Shown: positions 50,501 through 57,338 of the stretch, in pieces
How the letters are laid out: every line of letters starts with the position of its first letter
Numbering within the stretch: position 1 is the stretch's first letter
NCBI GenBank assembly: GCA_002394365.1
Contig: DGTQ01000017.1
Span: 360,706 to 424,705, forward strand
DNA: 64,000 bases
From: Prevotellaceae bacterium UBA4332
GTDB taxonomy: Bacteria > Bacteroidota > Bacteroidia > Bacteroidales > Bacteroidaceae
Direction: 5' to 3'
The notes under the pieces: generated by a model
Told to the model about the DNA's origin: nothing
What the model saw: only the letters and a program-made list of their open reading frames with translations
Databases searched by the model: none
Program-made: the position numbers and the translations under genes

Positions 50501-52593
50501 GTACCGCACGTACCGCCGTTGGTTGTGGCATCGAAGGTCACGGTATATGTCGTTGCCTCACTCACTGTCACTGTGCAAACATTTGATGCTACGCTCTGTG
50601 TGCCTGTAGCCTTGCTATTTGTTGCCACACAATAATAATATAATGTACCTGTAGCGCTTGGGGTGAAGGTATATGAAGCCGATGTCGCATTCTCTATTTC
50701 TGTGCCACCAGTATTGCTCGCTGTAGTGTTGCTATACCACTGATAGCCGTCTGCGTGGCTGGCAGCCACTGTCAGCGTCTTCGCTGTACCCACCGTAGCT
50801 GTCGCAGTAGCAGCCAGGTCAGTAGTAAACACCGGTGTCTCAGTATCCACGCCAGGCACTGTCACATTAGTGGTAGAGCTCACCGCTTCGATATTACCTG
50901 ATGAAGCCTTACAGTAGTAGCTGCCCGATGCCGTAGGAGCTATCGCAGCACTCGTAGCGCCCTCCACCGGCTCTCCATCCTTATACCACTGGTAGGTGAT
51001 GTTTGCGCCACTACCTGATGCTGGGCAAGAAATCTCCTCGCCCTGTTCGAGGTTGTATGATGGAGCGAGGTCCTTCTCAAACAGCACAGTGTTGTTCTGA
51101 TACTGTCTCTCATACTCTGTTGCAGCAAGGATGAAAGCACCAAGTATCTTACCTTCAGTTTGTCTGTCGGACTTTTTTACTCTTGTTACATCATGCCCCA
51201 ACAGATAGTAAGCCTTTGAACCATCACGCCACTTGTTGGCATTGACAGCTGCACCTCCCAAACCAGCAGAGCGACATGAGCCAAAGAGGTGAACGCCCTC
51301 GTTGCCGTCTGTAGCAAAGAAGTTGTTTACCAAACCAGCATAGCCCTTCTTCGCAATAGCCTCGTATGTATCACTTGGGAGGTAACCTAATCTGATAGCC
51401 TTCAGATAACCAGCGGTAAACAGAGCTGTGGCAGAAGACTCTATATAGTTATAGGTGTCAACATGACTACTTGCGTTATTACCATTATTGTATGTAGAGG
51501 TGTGGAAAGTTCCGTTCTCGTCAAGCAACTGGTACCAGCAACCTGTCTCTGCATCCTGACGAGCAGCAAGACCAGCGGCAAGTTCAGTAAGGTGCGACTG
51601 CAAGGTAGTATAGTTTGCTGTGCCAGACAGTCCTGCTTTCTCCATCTGCTCAAGTATGTCAATAAGGGCGAGGAAATACCAGCCTACTGCTCTACCCCAA
51701 TATGAAGCAGAGTGGTAAACTCCATTAGTAGGGTCAAAGCCATCCCAAGTATTGGAATATGTGTTATAGCCCTTTGCAGCAAAAGCGTGGTAGAGAAGCT
51801 TGTCTGTTGGGTTCCAACACATCTCCCAAAGAGCCTGTATCTGGCGATAGGCTATTGTCCAGTCATCACCAATAATGTTGCTGCCATTATAGTTCCTCAA
51901 CTGAGCAAACAGAGCTGGGCCCATGTATGAACCATCAAGCCACATCTCGTCCTTATAGGTTTCCTTATGCCACCATCCACCTTCTACTATAGTGTGACCT
52001 GCCTCATATGCAGGTGTTGAAGTACCTATCTTATAACCACTATTGTGAGCACCAAAACCCGTTACAGCTTTGCCCAAAGCCGTCTGGGCGTGAGAATTAG
52101 TGGTAGAAGCTATGCTCTTTGAGGCGTATGCACCACCAGTTTTCGTCAGGTTGTAAATGCCGAAGAACATTTTTGAGGCATTAAGATTGTCCAGACTACC
52201 ACCACCAGTAGGTACACTGTTATAGTAGGCATTACAATAACCAGCCATGTTATAGAAGAATGGCTCAGCCCATGACTGTGCCCAGTCAAACTGAGAGTAG
52301 TACTCCACATTCTCCACTATCGCCTTAGCCACCAAGCCTGGCACATAGTCAAATGCAGTATGTCCATCTGCTGTCTTAGTTCCATTCTCATTATATACAG
52401 CAAAACCATCTTGTGTTGTGTTTCTGTAGAAGTTGGTCATGCGTGACTTTGTCACCCACTGAGAATATCTCACGTCAGCGTTAAAGGTGAAGTCGCTCTC
52501 TGTAGCCCCTGCCTCCGCTACGTTAGTGAGCGTGAGCATAGCGAGGGCTGCGAGCCCCATCATTTTCTTTGCAATATTCTTTATTCTATTCAT
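47551..52593 (-). CDS. Giant secreted GH105-type hydrolase with Ig-like and InlB-repeat domains
   Basis: An exported 1,680-residue protein. Signal peptide to about residue 30; an alpha/alpha-barrel of the GH105 (YteR-like) type at about 35-475 with DYVPGLVAKAIVE, EGGWWHKETYKDEMWLDGSY (D220 is the likely acid/base), YWGRAVGWYFLALIDILEQM and GSCRSAGLGG. GH105 enzymes hydrolyse unsaturated galacturonyl or rhamnogalacturonyl ends left by lyases. Downstream: Ig-like modules, several InlB/Listeria-Bacteroides repeats (KSGYTFNGWYTASTGG, EGYTFKGWALENGS), a Big_2-like domain (INPASGNVTVGSTLNISSYV), a module shared with the giant protein at 57339-64000, and a tail ending GMVIKKGKKVIKK. ATG 52593 is chosen because the promoter lies just upstream. 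A repeat encodes SLSHGEGWGEV near the C-terminus. Confidence 0.88.
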   Translation of the reverse strand: MNRIKNIAKKMMGLAALAMLTLTNVAEAGATESDFTFNADVRYSQWVTKSRMTNFYRNTTQDGFAVYNENGTKTADGHTAFDYVPGLVAKAIVENVEYYSQFDWAQSWAEPFFYNMAGYCNAYYNSVPTGGGSLDNLNASKMFFGIYNLTKTGGAYASKSIASTTNSHAQTALGKAVTGFGAHNSGYKIGTSTPAYEAGHTIVEGGWWHKETYKDEMWLDGSYMGPALFAQLRNYNGSNIIGDDWTIAYRQIQALWEMCWNPTDKLLYHAFAAKGYNTYSNTWDGFDPTNGVYHSASYWGRAVGWYFLALIDILEQMEKAGLSGTANYTTLQSHLTELAAGLAARQDAETGCWYQLLDENGTFHTSTYNNGNNASSHVDTYNYIESSATALFTAGYLKAIRLGYLPSDTYEAIAKKGYAGLVNNFFATDGNEGVHLFGSCRSAGLGGAAVNANKWRDGSKAYYLLGHDVTRVKKSDRQTEGKILGAFILAATEYERQYQNNTVLFEKDLAPSYNLEQGEEISCPASGSGANITYQWYKDGEPVEGATSAAIAPTASGSYYCKASSGNIEAVSSTTNVTVPGVDTETPVFTTDLAATATATVGTAKTLTVAASHADGYQWYSNTTASNTGGTEIENATSASYTFTPSATGTLYYYCVATNSKATGTQSVASNVCTVTVSEATTYTVTFDATTNGGTCGTASLTQASSGASITLPTATKSGYTFNGWYTASTGGTLRGTSGASYTPTADETLYAQFTPAGGGGTESISWAITTNSFTVTPTITPSSGAHLSNASTSISLTGLSSTSSSKDGYCKPFYGTVVDFNASDDFASISFDVADGYTFTPSSVGMTVYSHGTGNFKYKMIISDSQGTPITVTSNEIQPSSGGEATITFAADAFTGKAFEGTVTIKLYVYNYSNSSTGKRTYIKSPITISGTTAAKGGSSTYTVSYNMNGHGEAIADVTNVTALPDPLPTPEATGYTFGGWYTDSGLNNAATAGASISADTELFAKWTANTYSVHFDANGGEGSMTNESFTYGIEKALTVNAFTRTGYKFDGWATSANGAKVYDNSQSVSNLTATNDGTVDLYAHWTEKAAATVSINPASGNVTVGSTLNISSYVTVGSSTGAIGYSTGDATKATVTSAGVITGVAAGSATIYVTQQEDANYKTGSVTFTVTVTAAPVPVTNYTVKFYNGETQFGDSQTIEEGSTVSAPTTNPTKEGYTFKGWALENGSTVRVTFPYPIYEDVNFYAVWSNTTSGGGEDETIFSVAGAGSSSLSIEKNTVDQELTSTNATITGGRVYITNGESSGKNMIQSKGSRMSFRMTHDDSYLKVVLGNSEVLKAGDKISSDIHGVKNSATRGLWVSATASRPSSAPATTLSVTNTSTSSDAWMTSEDYTVTTGDGICGQNTFYIYRATSDETFFTNFTITREGQGDDITLETVSDYDDFESYAGEGKTVTFKRSFNNGKWTTLVLPFSATTAQVIAAFEYPNDCEFANIKSMTVTAQGTGSISYVTTSHITANTPILAKIKPNDGLSGKEGFTANEYVFTGVTVVNPESAGAVTATSTDGNVTMYGVYKNTARADIDNNSYFLSGGKFYDWSWLSNMTPFTAYIVPQTTSGNTLKGLTFEEDNATGIINLNVNPNLNSLSHGEGWGEVYNLAGQKVGKGYKGMVIKKGKKVIKK
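47634..47700. repeat. Palindromic and hexamer repeats in the 3' coding end of the giant GH105 gene
   Basis: A CACCCCAGCCCTCTCC...GAGAGAGGG hairpin is followed by GTTAGGGTTAACGTTAAGG-type hexamers, all in frame and located in the linker just before the C-terminal tail (encodes NLNVNPNLNSLSHGEGWGE). Confidence 0.75.
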
Positions 52594-52649
52594 TCTTATT
52601 TTGTCATAATTGTTGTCATCGTTTTCGCATTTGCTTTGCAAATCGCCTG

Positions 52650-52657
52650 CAAAGTTA
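52650..52657 (-). promoter_or_regulatory. -7 box of the giant GH105 gene
   Basis: TAACTTTG on the minus strand, followed by GCAGGCG. No clear -33 TTTG. It excludes the upstream in-frame TTG at 52641 as start. Confidence 0.65.
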
Positions 52658-52777
52658 CATCTTTTTTCTCAATTACACCTTATAAATAGCCATTTATTTT
52701 CCTCTTACCAGCCCAAAACTATATTATGCCATAGACAGTTTTTATTGTTTTTGTTAAAATAAAATGTCGTAGGGGCT

Positions 52778-54649
52778 TCAGCGACATATAGTCTTCATCC
52801 CCTTCTTTAGCCTCAGGCCCTTATAGTTATTGCCGACCCGCTGTCCCGCAATGTTATAGTTTTCGTAGCGCAGCGTTTCGTTTTCGTAGCGCAGCGTTTC
52901 GTTGATTCCCGTAGCATCACTCTCCCCATCCACTATCACGTTGGTGATGGATGTCTGCACCGTCCTGTCGTCGGCAGTCGCAGTGCAGTAATAGTTACCT
53001 GGCTGTTGAGGGGCTATCTCGCTGTCTGTTTCGCCTTCTATCGCCACACCGTTTCTGTACCACTGGTAGGTTATCGTCGAGCCACTGCCCGATGCTGTGC
53101 ACTCTATCGTCTCACCTTTCTTTATATCATACTCACGAGCGAGGTCTTTCTCCAGCAGCACGGTGTTGTCCTGATACAGTTTCTCATACTCCGTAGCAGC
53201 CAGTATGAATGCACCCAGCACCTTGCCCTCGGTCTGCTGCTCATCCTTCTCTACCACCACTACATCATTACCCAGCAGGTAGTAAGCCTTAGAGCCGTCA
53301 CGTACAGACCCTGAACCCAAACCAGCCGAGCGGCATGAGCCAAACAGGTGCACACCCTCTTTGCCGTCAGCAGCCATGAATGTGTTCACCAGTCCTGCAT
53401 AAGCCTTCCTTGCCACAGGTCCGTAGTCGTCCTCCGATATATAGCCCAGTCTGATAGCCTTCATGATGCCAGCCGCAAACAGAGCCGATGCCGATGACTC
53501 CAGGTAGTTATATGTCTTGGCGTAACTCTTATAATTGTATTTGTCGGCATAGAACGTATCATCCTCGTCCAGCAACTGATACCAGCAGCCCGTCTCTTCA
53601 TCCTGCCACTGGGCAAGACCCTCGCACATCTCTGCCAGGTGTGCCCTAAGAGTATTATAATTATCAGTTCCCGTTCCAGTTCCCGTTAACGTTGCCTTGT
53701 CCATCTGCTCCAGTATGTCAACCAGTGCCAGCAGAAACCATCCCTCTGCCCTGCCCCAGTATGAAGCCGAGTGATACACCCCTGCAGCAGGGTTATAGCC
53801 GGCCCAAGTCTTAGAGTAAGTCTCGTGTCCCTCAGCAGAAAAAGCGTGGTAGAGCAACTTATCCGTAGGGTTCCAGCACATCTCCCACAAAGCCTGTATC
53901 TGCCTATAGACTATAGTCCAGTCGCTACCAATAATATCGCTACCCTTATAGTTTCTCAGTTGAGCAAACAGTGCAGGTCCCATATACGAGCCATCCAGCC
54001 ACATCTCGTCCTGATACTGCGACTTATGCCACCAGCCGCCCTCCACTATCGTGTGACCAGCCTTGCAGGCACTCGTTCCCGCACCTATCTTATATTTATT
54101 GTTATGGTCCTTAAAGCCCGACATAGCCTTCGACAATGCCGCCTGCGCATTACCATTCGTCTTTGATGCCACCTTGTCAGAAGCATACGCACCGCCAGCA
54201 CTGGTCAGCTCATACAGCCCGAAGAGCACCTTCGCCGCATTCAGGTTGTCGAGACTGCCCCCTGTTGTCGTAAACCACGTAAAGTATTTGTTGCAGTAGT
54301 CCGCCATGCTATAGAAGAAAGGCTTAGCCCACGACTGCGCCCAGTTAAACTGCGAGTAATACTGCACGTTCTCCACTATCGCCTTAGCCACCAAACCAGG
54401 CACATAGTCCAATACTGCCTTTCCGTCTGCCGTCTTGTTGCCCTCGGCATCATACACGGCAAAACCATCGGCAGTAGTATTCCTGTAAAACGAATTCATT
54501 CGCGATTTCGTAACCCACTGCGAATAGCGCACACCCTGGTTAAAATGGAAATCGCTCTCCTCTGCCGCCCATGCCGAAACAGTACCCCACCATGCGAGCA
54601 CCACAGCAAAAACGAGCGAAAACATTCTCTCTTTAGTTGATTGTAACAT
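52778..54649 (-). CDS. Secreted GH105-type unsaturated rhamnogalacturonyl/galacturonyl hydrolase
   Basis: A 623-residue exported enzyme and close paralogue of the N-terminal half of the preceding giant protein. Signal peptide about 1-28 (cleavage after AWA); GH105 barrel about 30-470 with DYVPGLVAKAIVENVQYYSQ, EGGWWHKSQYQDEMWLDGSY (D219 likely acid/base), WGRAEGWFLLALVDILEQMD and GSCRSAGLGSGSVRDGSKAY. One Ig-like module (about 500-590, ITYQWYRNGVAIEGETDSEI) and a short tail (YNIAGQRVGNNYKGLRLKKG) follow, so it lacks the long repeat region of its paralogue. It carries a TGTGTGT insertion from hexamer repeats near 53670 that the paralogue lacks. ATG 54649 is chosen because the promoter at 54689-54720 lies inside the longer frame. 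Confidence 0.9.
   Translation of the reverse strand: MLQSTKERMFSLVFAVVLAWWGTVSAWAAEESDFHFNQGVRYSQWVTKSRMNSFYRNTTADGFAVYDAEGNKTADGKAVLDYVPGLVAKAIVENVQYYSQFNWAQSWAKPFFYSMADYCNKYFTWFTTTGGSLDNLNAAKVLFGLYELTSAGGAYASDKVASKTNGNAQAALSKAMSGFKDHNNKYKIGAGTSACKAGHTIVEGGWWHKSQYQDEMWLDGSYMGPALFAQLRNYKGSDIIGSDWTIVYRQIQALWEMCWNPTDKLLYHAFSAEGHETYSKTWAGYNPAAGVYHSASYWGRAEGWFLLALVDILEQMDKATLTGTGTGTDNYNTLRAHLAEMCEGLAQWQDEETGCWYQLLDEDDTFYADKYNYKSYAKTYNYLESSASALFAAGIMKAIRLGYISEDDYGPVARKAYAGLVNTFMAADGKEGVHLFGSCRSAGLGSGSVRDGSKAYYLLGNDVVVVEKDEQQTEGKVLGAFILAATEYEKLYQDNTVLLEKDLAREYDIKKGETIECTASGSGSTITYQWYRNGVAIEGETDSEIAPQQPGNYYCTATADDRTVQTSITNVIVDGESDATGINETLRYENETLRYENYNIAGQRVGNNYKGLRLKKGMKTICR
53662..53700. repeat. 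Hexamer repeat expansion within the GH105 gene
   Basis: GTTCCC/GTTCCA/GTTAAC-type units, in frame, encode TLTGTGTGTD. The paralogue at the same place has only GLSGTAN, so this looks like an expansion in this copy. Confidence 0.75.
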
Positions 54650-54688
54650 ATTAGATAAATAAAATACTGATTTTTTTCTTTTCGCCTG

Positions 54689-54720
54689 CAAATGTACTAA
54701 CTTTTTTCTATTCTTCCAAA
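54689..54720 (-). promoter_or_regulatory. Promoter of the GH105 gene (conserved type, copy 1)
   Basis: On the minus strand TTTG (54717-54720), a 20-nt spacer ending AAAAGTTAG, and TACATTTG (54689-54696) followed by GCAGGCG. The AAAAGTTAGTACATTTGCAG block recurs at 56168 and 56841. Confidence 0.85.
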
Positions 54721-54730
54721 ATATCAGCAA

Positions 54731-55462
54731 ATATCTTATTTCTGCTTTTTCAACATCCTTACCTCCCTAATTTGCCTCTAAGCCCAGTGTTTATGCGCCT
54801 TCACGTTAGGGAGGTCGGCTCTCTAAAGGTCCCTTACATCTCCCTTATACCTCCCTTCTTCTCTCAATTAGGAATATTTGAAAAAGATTTTACCTTGATT
54901 TTCTTTTAGATTTTCCTAAAGATTTTTGAGGCGAAGCCGAAATCATGAATTATCGTCCTCTTTTATTTTCTTTCCGATTTTTCATGGATTTTCTGAGAAG
55001 ATTTTCTTAAAATCCTGTCTTGCTCTGCGCCTGAGCATCTATGGAGCGCAAGAATTAGGAATATTTGAAAAAGATTTTAGACGAGATTTTTATTGGATTT
55101 TTGAGGAATGAAATGACGAAATAAATAGAAAGCCTTCTGTATATTTGTGGACAAGATTTTTGTTAAGATTTTAGTAATCGGACGCACCACAGGTGCTACG
55201 CTTGCAGGCTCAGAAATCAAAAGAAAATCCAAGCTAAAATCTATTTAACCTGTCCAACTTTTGGGGTGCACTTCAGAGGTATAAGGGAGGTCTGAGGGAG
55301 GTTTTCGCCCCCCTATCTCCCTATGCTCAGCCCAGTGTTTATGCGGAGTTCCGAATATTAGGGAGGTTCAGGCACGAAAAAAATTGTTTTTTCGTGCAAT
55401 TAGAACTTCGAGCTATGCTCGAAGAATTAGTAATTAGCAATTAGTCTGGTTTAGCTTTTTTT
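54731..55462. other. Second repeat island
   Basis: No convincing gene. It holds: a 17-bp direct repeat AGCCCAGTGTTTATGCG at 54781 and 55329; TTAGGGAGGT motifs and an inverted GAGGTATAAGGGA pair; AGATTTTC-type tracts (54885-55075); a segment related in inverse orientation to 19385-19505 (55055-55175); half of a TAATCGGACGC element (55174-55210); a TTCGAGC-TAT-GCTCGAA hairpin (about 55407-55424); and three AATTAGT heptamers (55428-55448). Confidence 0.75.
55372..55397. terminator. Hairpin with A/T arms, possible terminator
   Basis: GCACGAAAAAA and TTTTTTCGTGC pair around a 4-base loop. There is no adjacent gene to stop on either strand, so it may be part of the repeat island. Confidence 0.45.
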
Positions 55463-55586
55463 GCAGAACCACTGCCTCTGCACGTAAAATTAATGACTAC
55501 AACTGTAGAACCACTGCCTCTGCAGGTAGAAGCACTGCCTCTGCATGTAGAAGTACTGGTTCTGCATGTAGAAGCATTGGTTCTGC
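55463..55586. repeat. 21-bp palindromic tandem array (copy 4)
   Basis: Six consecutive 21-bp units of the type GTAGAAGCACTGCCTCTGC; the second unit is diverged. On the minus strand the array directly follows the terminator at 55587-55626. Confidence 0.88.
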
Positions 55587-55626
55587 AAAAAAAACTTGCA
55601 CCCCTCTGTGCGAAGAGTGCAAGCCC
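55587..55626 (-). terminator. Terminator of the antitoxin-like gene
   Basis: On the minus strand CTTGCAC and GTGCAAG pair around a purine-rich loop, then a run of eight Ts. It is closely similar to 56986-57021, including the downstream transition into a 21-bp array. Confidence 0.85.
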
Positions 55627-55666
55627 TTCCTATAATGTAATAATGTGGATTGCTGTTAGTAATATC

Positions 55667-55849
55667 CTACTTAAACTGAGGATTATTCGCTATTACTTGA
55701 CTTGCAGGAATGCGACGTATCCTATTATTAGCGTCACATACAATGACATCTTGTCCTCTTAGCGCCTTTTCCTCAAGCATGCGCTTTTCGGCAATCTCCA
55801 ATCCACGGCTTAATTTCTCCGTAAAATCCTTTAACTCTTTACTTGACAT
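55667..55849 (-). CDS. Antitoxin-like small protein of a zeta-type toxin system
   Basis: A 60-residue cytoplasmic protein: MSSKELKDFTEKLSRGLEIA, then EKRMLEEKALRGQDVIVCDA and RIRRIPASQVIANNP. The charged helix followed by a short beta-like segment fits the small partner proteins encoded beside zeta-like P-loop kinases (COG4185 group); this is recognition by pattern, not by alignment. The ATG at 55849 overlaps the last codons of the truncated toxin, the coupling expected of a toxin-antitoxin pair. Since the toxin half with the P-loop is lost, the gene may be a leftover or act against related toxins elsewhere. A terminator follows. Confidence 0.7.
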   Translation of the reverse strand: MSSKELKDFTEKLSRGLEIAEKRMLEEKALRGQDVIVCDANNRIRRIPASQVIANNPQFK

Positions 55850-56147
55850 AGCTTTTTATCGTATTATATAATAATTCTTCTTTTATCTCACACCTTTGTT
55901 CCTTCTCTCCATAGGCAATAATCTTGCGAGGGGTATCACTGTTATCGTATATCGCCCAATAGTCCACGTCAGGAATGAATATATTAAATAGATTCTTTAT
56001 TCCCAATACATATCTACGTTTTATAACATCTTCAGGTATGTTATGTCCACCATTTTGTACTCTCTCTGCAACACGTTGCTTTGCCAGCTCTGGTGTTTTG
56101 AGCCAAAAGAAAAGTAGTCTTACTTCATAGCCTCTGCCATAATTCTC
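55839..56147 (-). pseudogene. C-terminal remnant of a zeta-like toxin/P-loop kinase
   Basis: An open frame of about 102 residues without a usable start, preceded by an in-frame TAA at 56148-56150. It reads GYEVRLLFFWLKTPELAKQR, then VQNGGHNIPEDVIKRRYVLG, LFNIFIPDVDYWAIYDNS and IIAYGEKEQ. This is the C-terminal half of zeta-like kinases of the COG4185 group (the GGHNIPEDVIRRRY and YDNS blocks are typical). The N-terminal half with the Walker A site is absent. A copy of the conserved promoter (56168-56199) stands where the missing half should be. Not functional as a kinase. Confidence 0.75.
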
Positions 56148-56167
56148 TTATTCTTTCTTCTCGCCTG

Positions 56168-56199
56168 CAAATGTACTAACTTTTCTCGATACCTCCAAA
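56168..56199 (-). promoter_or_regulatory. Conserved-type promoter (copy 2) before the toxin remnant
   Basis: On the minus strand TTTG (56196-56199), 20 nt ending AAAAGTTAG, TACATTTG (56168-56175), then GCAGGCGAGAAG. It begins 5 bases past the hicB stop codon and would express the antitoxin-like gene. Confidence 0.8.
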
Positions 56200-56204
56200 T
56201 AAAA

Positions 56205-56546
56205 CTATGGTTGCAACTTCGCAATCTGGCTATCCAGCGCATTACTGACAAATGTATTGATAGATACGCCAGTCCGTTTTGCCAATGCCGCAACTCTGCT
56301 ATGCACGTCAGGAGACACATGGATTCTCATATACCCTGTATAACTCTTATGTGCCTCTATTCCGTTTCTCTTGCAATAGTCTATATAATCATCCACAGCC
56401 TCATGAAAAGAGTCTGTCAATTCCTTCACACTACTTCCCTCGAAGTTCACCAAACCATCAATACCCTCTACCTTGCCGAAGAACGCATTATCCTCCGCAG
56501 AAAAGTTTACAGAACCAGAAAAACCTTTATATGTCAATGTATTCAT
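56205..56546 (-). CDS. hicB: HicB-family antitoxin
   Basis: A 113-residue protein expected to bind and silence HicA and to repress the operon. N-terminal HicB-like fold at about 1-60 (YKGFSGSVNFSAEDNAFFGK, VNFEGSSVKELTDSFHEAVD) and a ribbon-helix-helix DNA-binding segment at about 70-108 (YMRIHVSPDVHSRVAALAKR, TGVSINTFVSNAL). It follows hicA by 12 bases on the same strand, the usual toxin-first order. Complete by length and motifs, so the pair is probably functional. Confidence 0.9.
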   Translation of the reverse strand: MNTLTYKGFSGSVNFSAEDNAFFGKVEGIDGLVNFEGSSVKELTDSFHEAVDDYIDYCKRNGIEAHKSYTGYMRIHVSPDVHSRVAALAKRTGVSINTFVSNALDSQIAKLQP

Positions 56547-56558
56547 AATCCTTCCTCC

Positions 56559-56816
56559 CTATTTTATTTTTCCCTTACCTTTAAGTTCATCATAAATTTG
56601 TCTCATTGCATACTTCTTGATGATATTACCCGGATGTGGCTTGTGTAACATTATCGGAGCACCATCTTCACCCTTGTATATTATTCTCGACCCAGACGTC
56701 TTACCCTTATTATCTTTCTCATACCCCAGACTTCTCAGAAGCCTGTCAAGTTCCTCAAAAGTAAAATCAGATGGCAGAGACTTAAACCGTACTAACAATT
56801 TCTCTTTTGTACTCAT
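56559..56816 (-). CDS. hicA: HicA-family mRNA interferase toxin
   Basis: An 85-residue protein with the double-stranded-RNA-binding-like HicA fold: FTFEELDRLLRSLGYEKDNK, GSRIIYKGEDGAPIMLHKPH and a C-terminal NIIKKYAMRQIYDELKGKG. HicA toxins cleave mRNA in a translation-independent way; the catalytic histidine normally lies in a G-S-H motif, whereas here that site reads SGSRIIY, and H58 and H61 in the LHKPHPG segment are the visible candidates. That deviation is typical of the Bacteroidetes-style subgroup only as far as I recall, so activity is not certain. It has its own promoter (56841-56871) and leads the hicAB operon. Confidence 0.85.
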   Translation of the reverse strand: MSTKEKLLVRFKSLPSDFTFEELDRLLRSLGYEKDNKGKTSGSRIIYKGEDGAPIMLHKPHPGNIIKKYAMRQIYDELKGKGKIK

Positions 56817-56840
56817 TCATTCACTTTTTCTTCTCGCCTG

Positions 56841-56871
56841 CAAATGTACTAACTTTTTTTTATACGGCAAA
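56841..56871 (-). promoter_or_regulatory. Promoter of hicAB (conserved type, copy 3)
   Basis: On the minus strand TTTG (56868-56871), 19 nt ending AAAAGTTAG, TACATTTG (56841-56848), then GCAGGCGAGAAG. Identity with copies 1 and 2 extends well beyond the -33/-7 boxes. Confidence 0.85.
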
Positions 56872-56898
56872 ATAAAAGGAGGAAAAAGAGGGGCGTGG

Positions 56899-56980
56899 GG
56901 TTACTTAGCGCCCGCACGTCCTTACTTAGTTCCCGCCTGTCCTTGCTAAGCACCCGCGCGCCCTTGCTAAGCAACCGCAG
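56899..56980. repeat. 21-bp tandem array (copy 5)
   Basis: Four 21-bp units of the CTTGCTAAGCACCCGCGCG type, the second variant also seen in copy 3. On the minus strand it directly follows the terminator at 56986-57021. Confidence 0.85.
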
Positions 56981-56985
56981 AAGCC

Positions 56986-57021
56986 AAAAAAGGCTCGCAC
57001 CCCGTAGTGGAGTGCAAGCCC
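56986..57021 (-). terminator. Terminator after the small gene 57067-57255
   Basis: On the minus strand GGCTTGCACTCC pairs with GGGGTGCGAGCC (with two G-U or mismatched positions) around CACTAC, followed by TTTTTT. Confidence 0.88.
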
Positions 57022-57066
57022 TGTTATATGTAATAATGTGAGAGTGCTTAGATAGTAGGAGGAAGG

Positions 57067-57255
57067 TTAGAAGCCTCCGAGCAAGCCCTCGTCAGAGGTG
57101 TCTCCGTTCCCTTCACCACCAATTACTGTCTGGTCTCCTGTTCCCATTTCGGCAGCATCATCGCCTTTGGGCTTATAAGGAGAGTTGTTTCCCTCCATCA
57201 GGTTATCATCTATTTCTTCAAACTCAGCCGAAGGCTGTATATATCGTTTCTTCAT
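57067..57255 (-). CDS. Small MKK-x-Y-x-x-P family protein (62 aa)
   Basis: A 62-residue frame: MKKRYIQPSAEFEEIDDNLM, EGNNSPYKPKGDDAAEMGTG, then a Gly/Asp-rich stretch ending DEGLLGGF. It has the same plan as the two small genes at 47260-47554: an MKK..Y..P opening, a short beta-like stretch, then Gly/Ser/Asn-rich acidic sequence. It is the first gene downstream (83 bases) of the giant surface protein at 57339-64000 and ends at a strong terminator. No signal peptide, membrane segment or known domain is visible. Function unknown; a precursor peptide, chaperone-like partner or toxin/immunity peptide are open possibilities. Confidence 0.65.
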   Translation of the reverse strand: MKKRYIQPSAEFEEIDDNLMEGNNSPYKPKGDDAAEMGTGDQTVIGGEGNGDTSDEGLLGGF

Positions 57256-57262
57256 TACTCTT

Positions 57263-57338
57263 AAATCTAATTATGAATTGTGAATTGTGCTCCGAGCTCT
57301 GCTCGCCTGAGAGCTTCGCTCGAAGAATTGTGAACTAA
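57263..57338. repeat. Heptamers and GCGAGC hairpin between the giant and small genes
   Basis: AATTGTG heptamers (57271-57288 and 57326-57332) enclose a GCTCCGAGCTCTGCTCGCCTG hairpin (57288-57325 region; first 20 bases GCTCCGAGCTCTGCTCGCCT) related to those at 4331 and 24600. Confidence 0.7.

Noticed and set aside
55463..55586. CRISPR-like regular repeats
   Set aside because: Units are 21 bp and directly adjacent with no unique spacers, and no cas genes are present, so these are palindromic tandem arrays.
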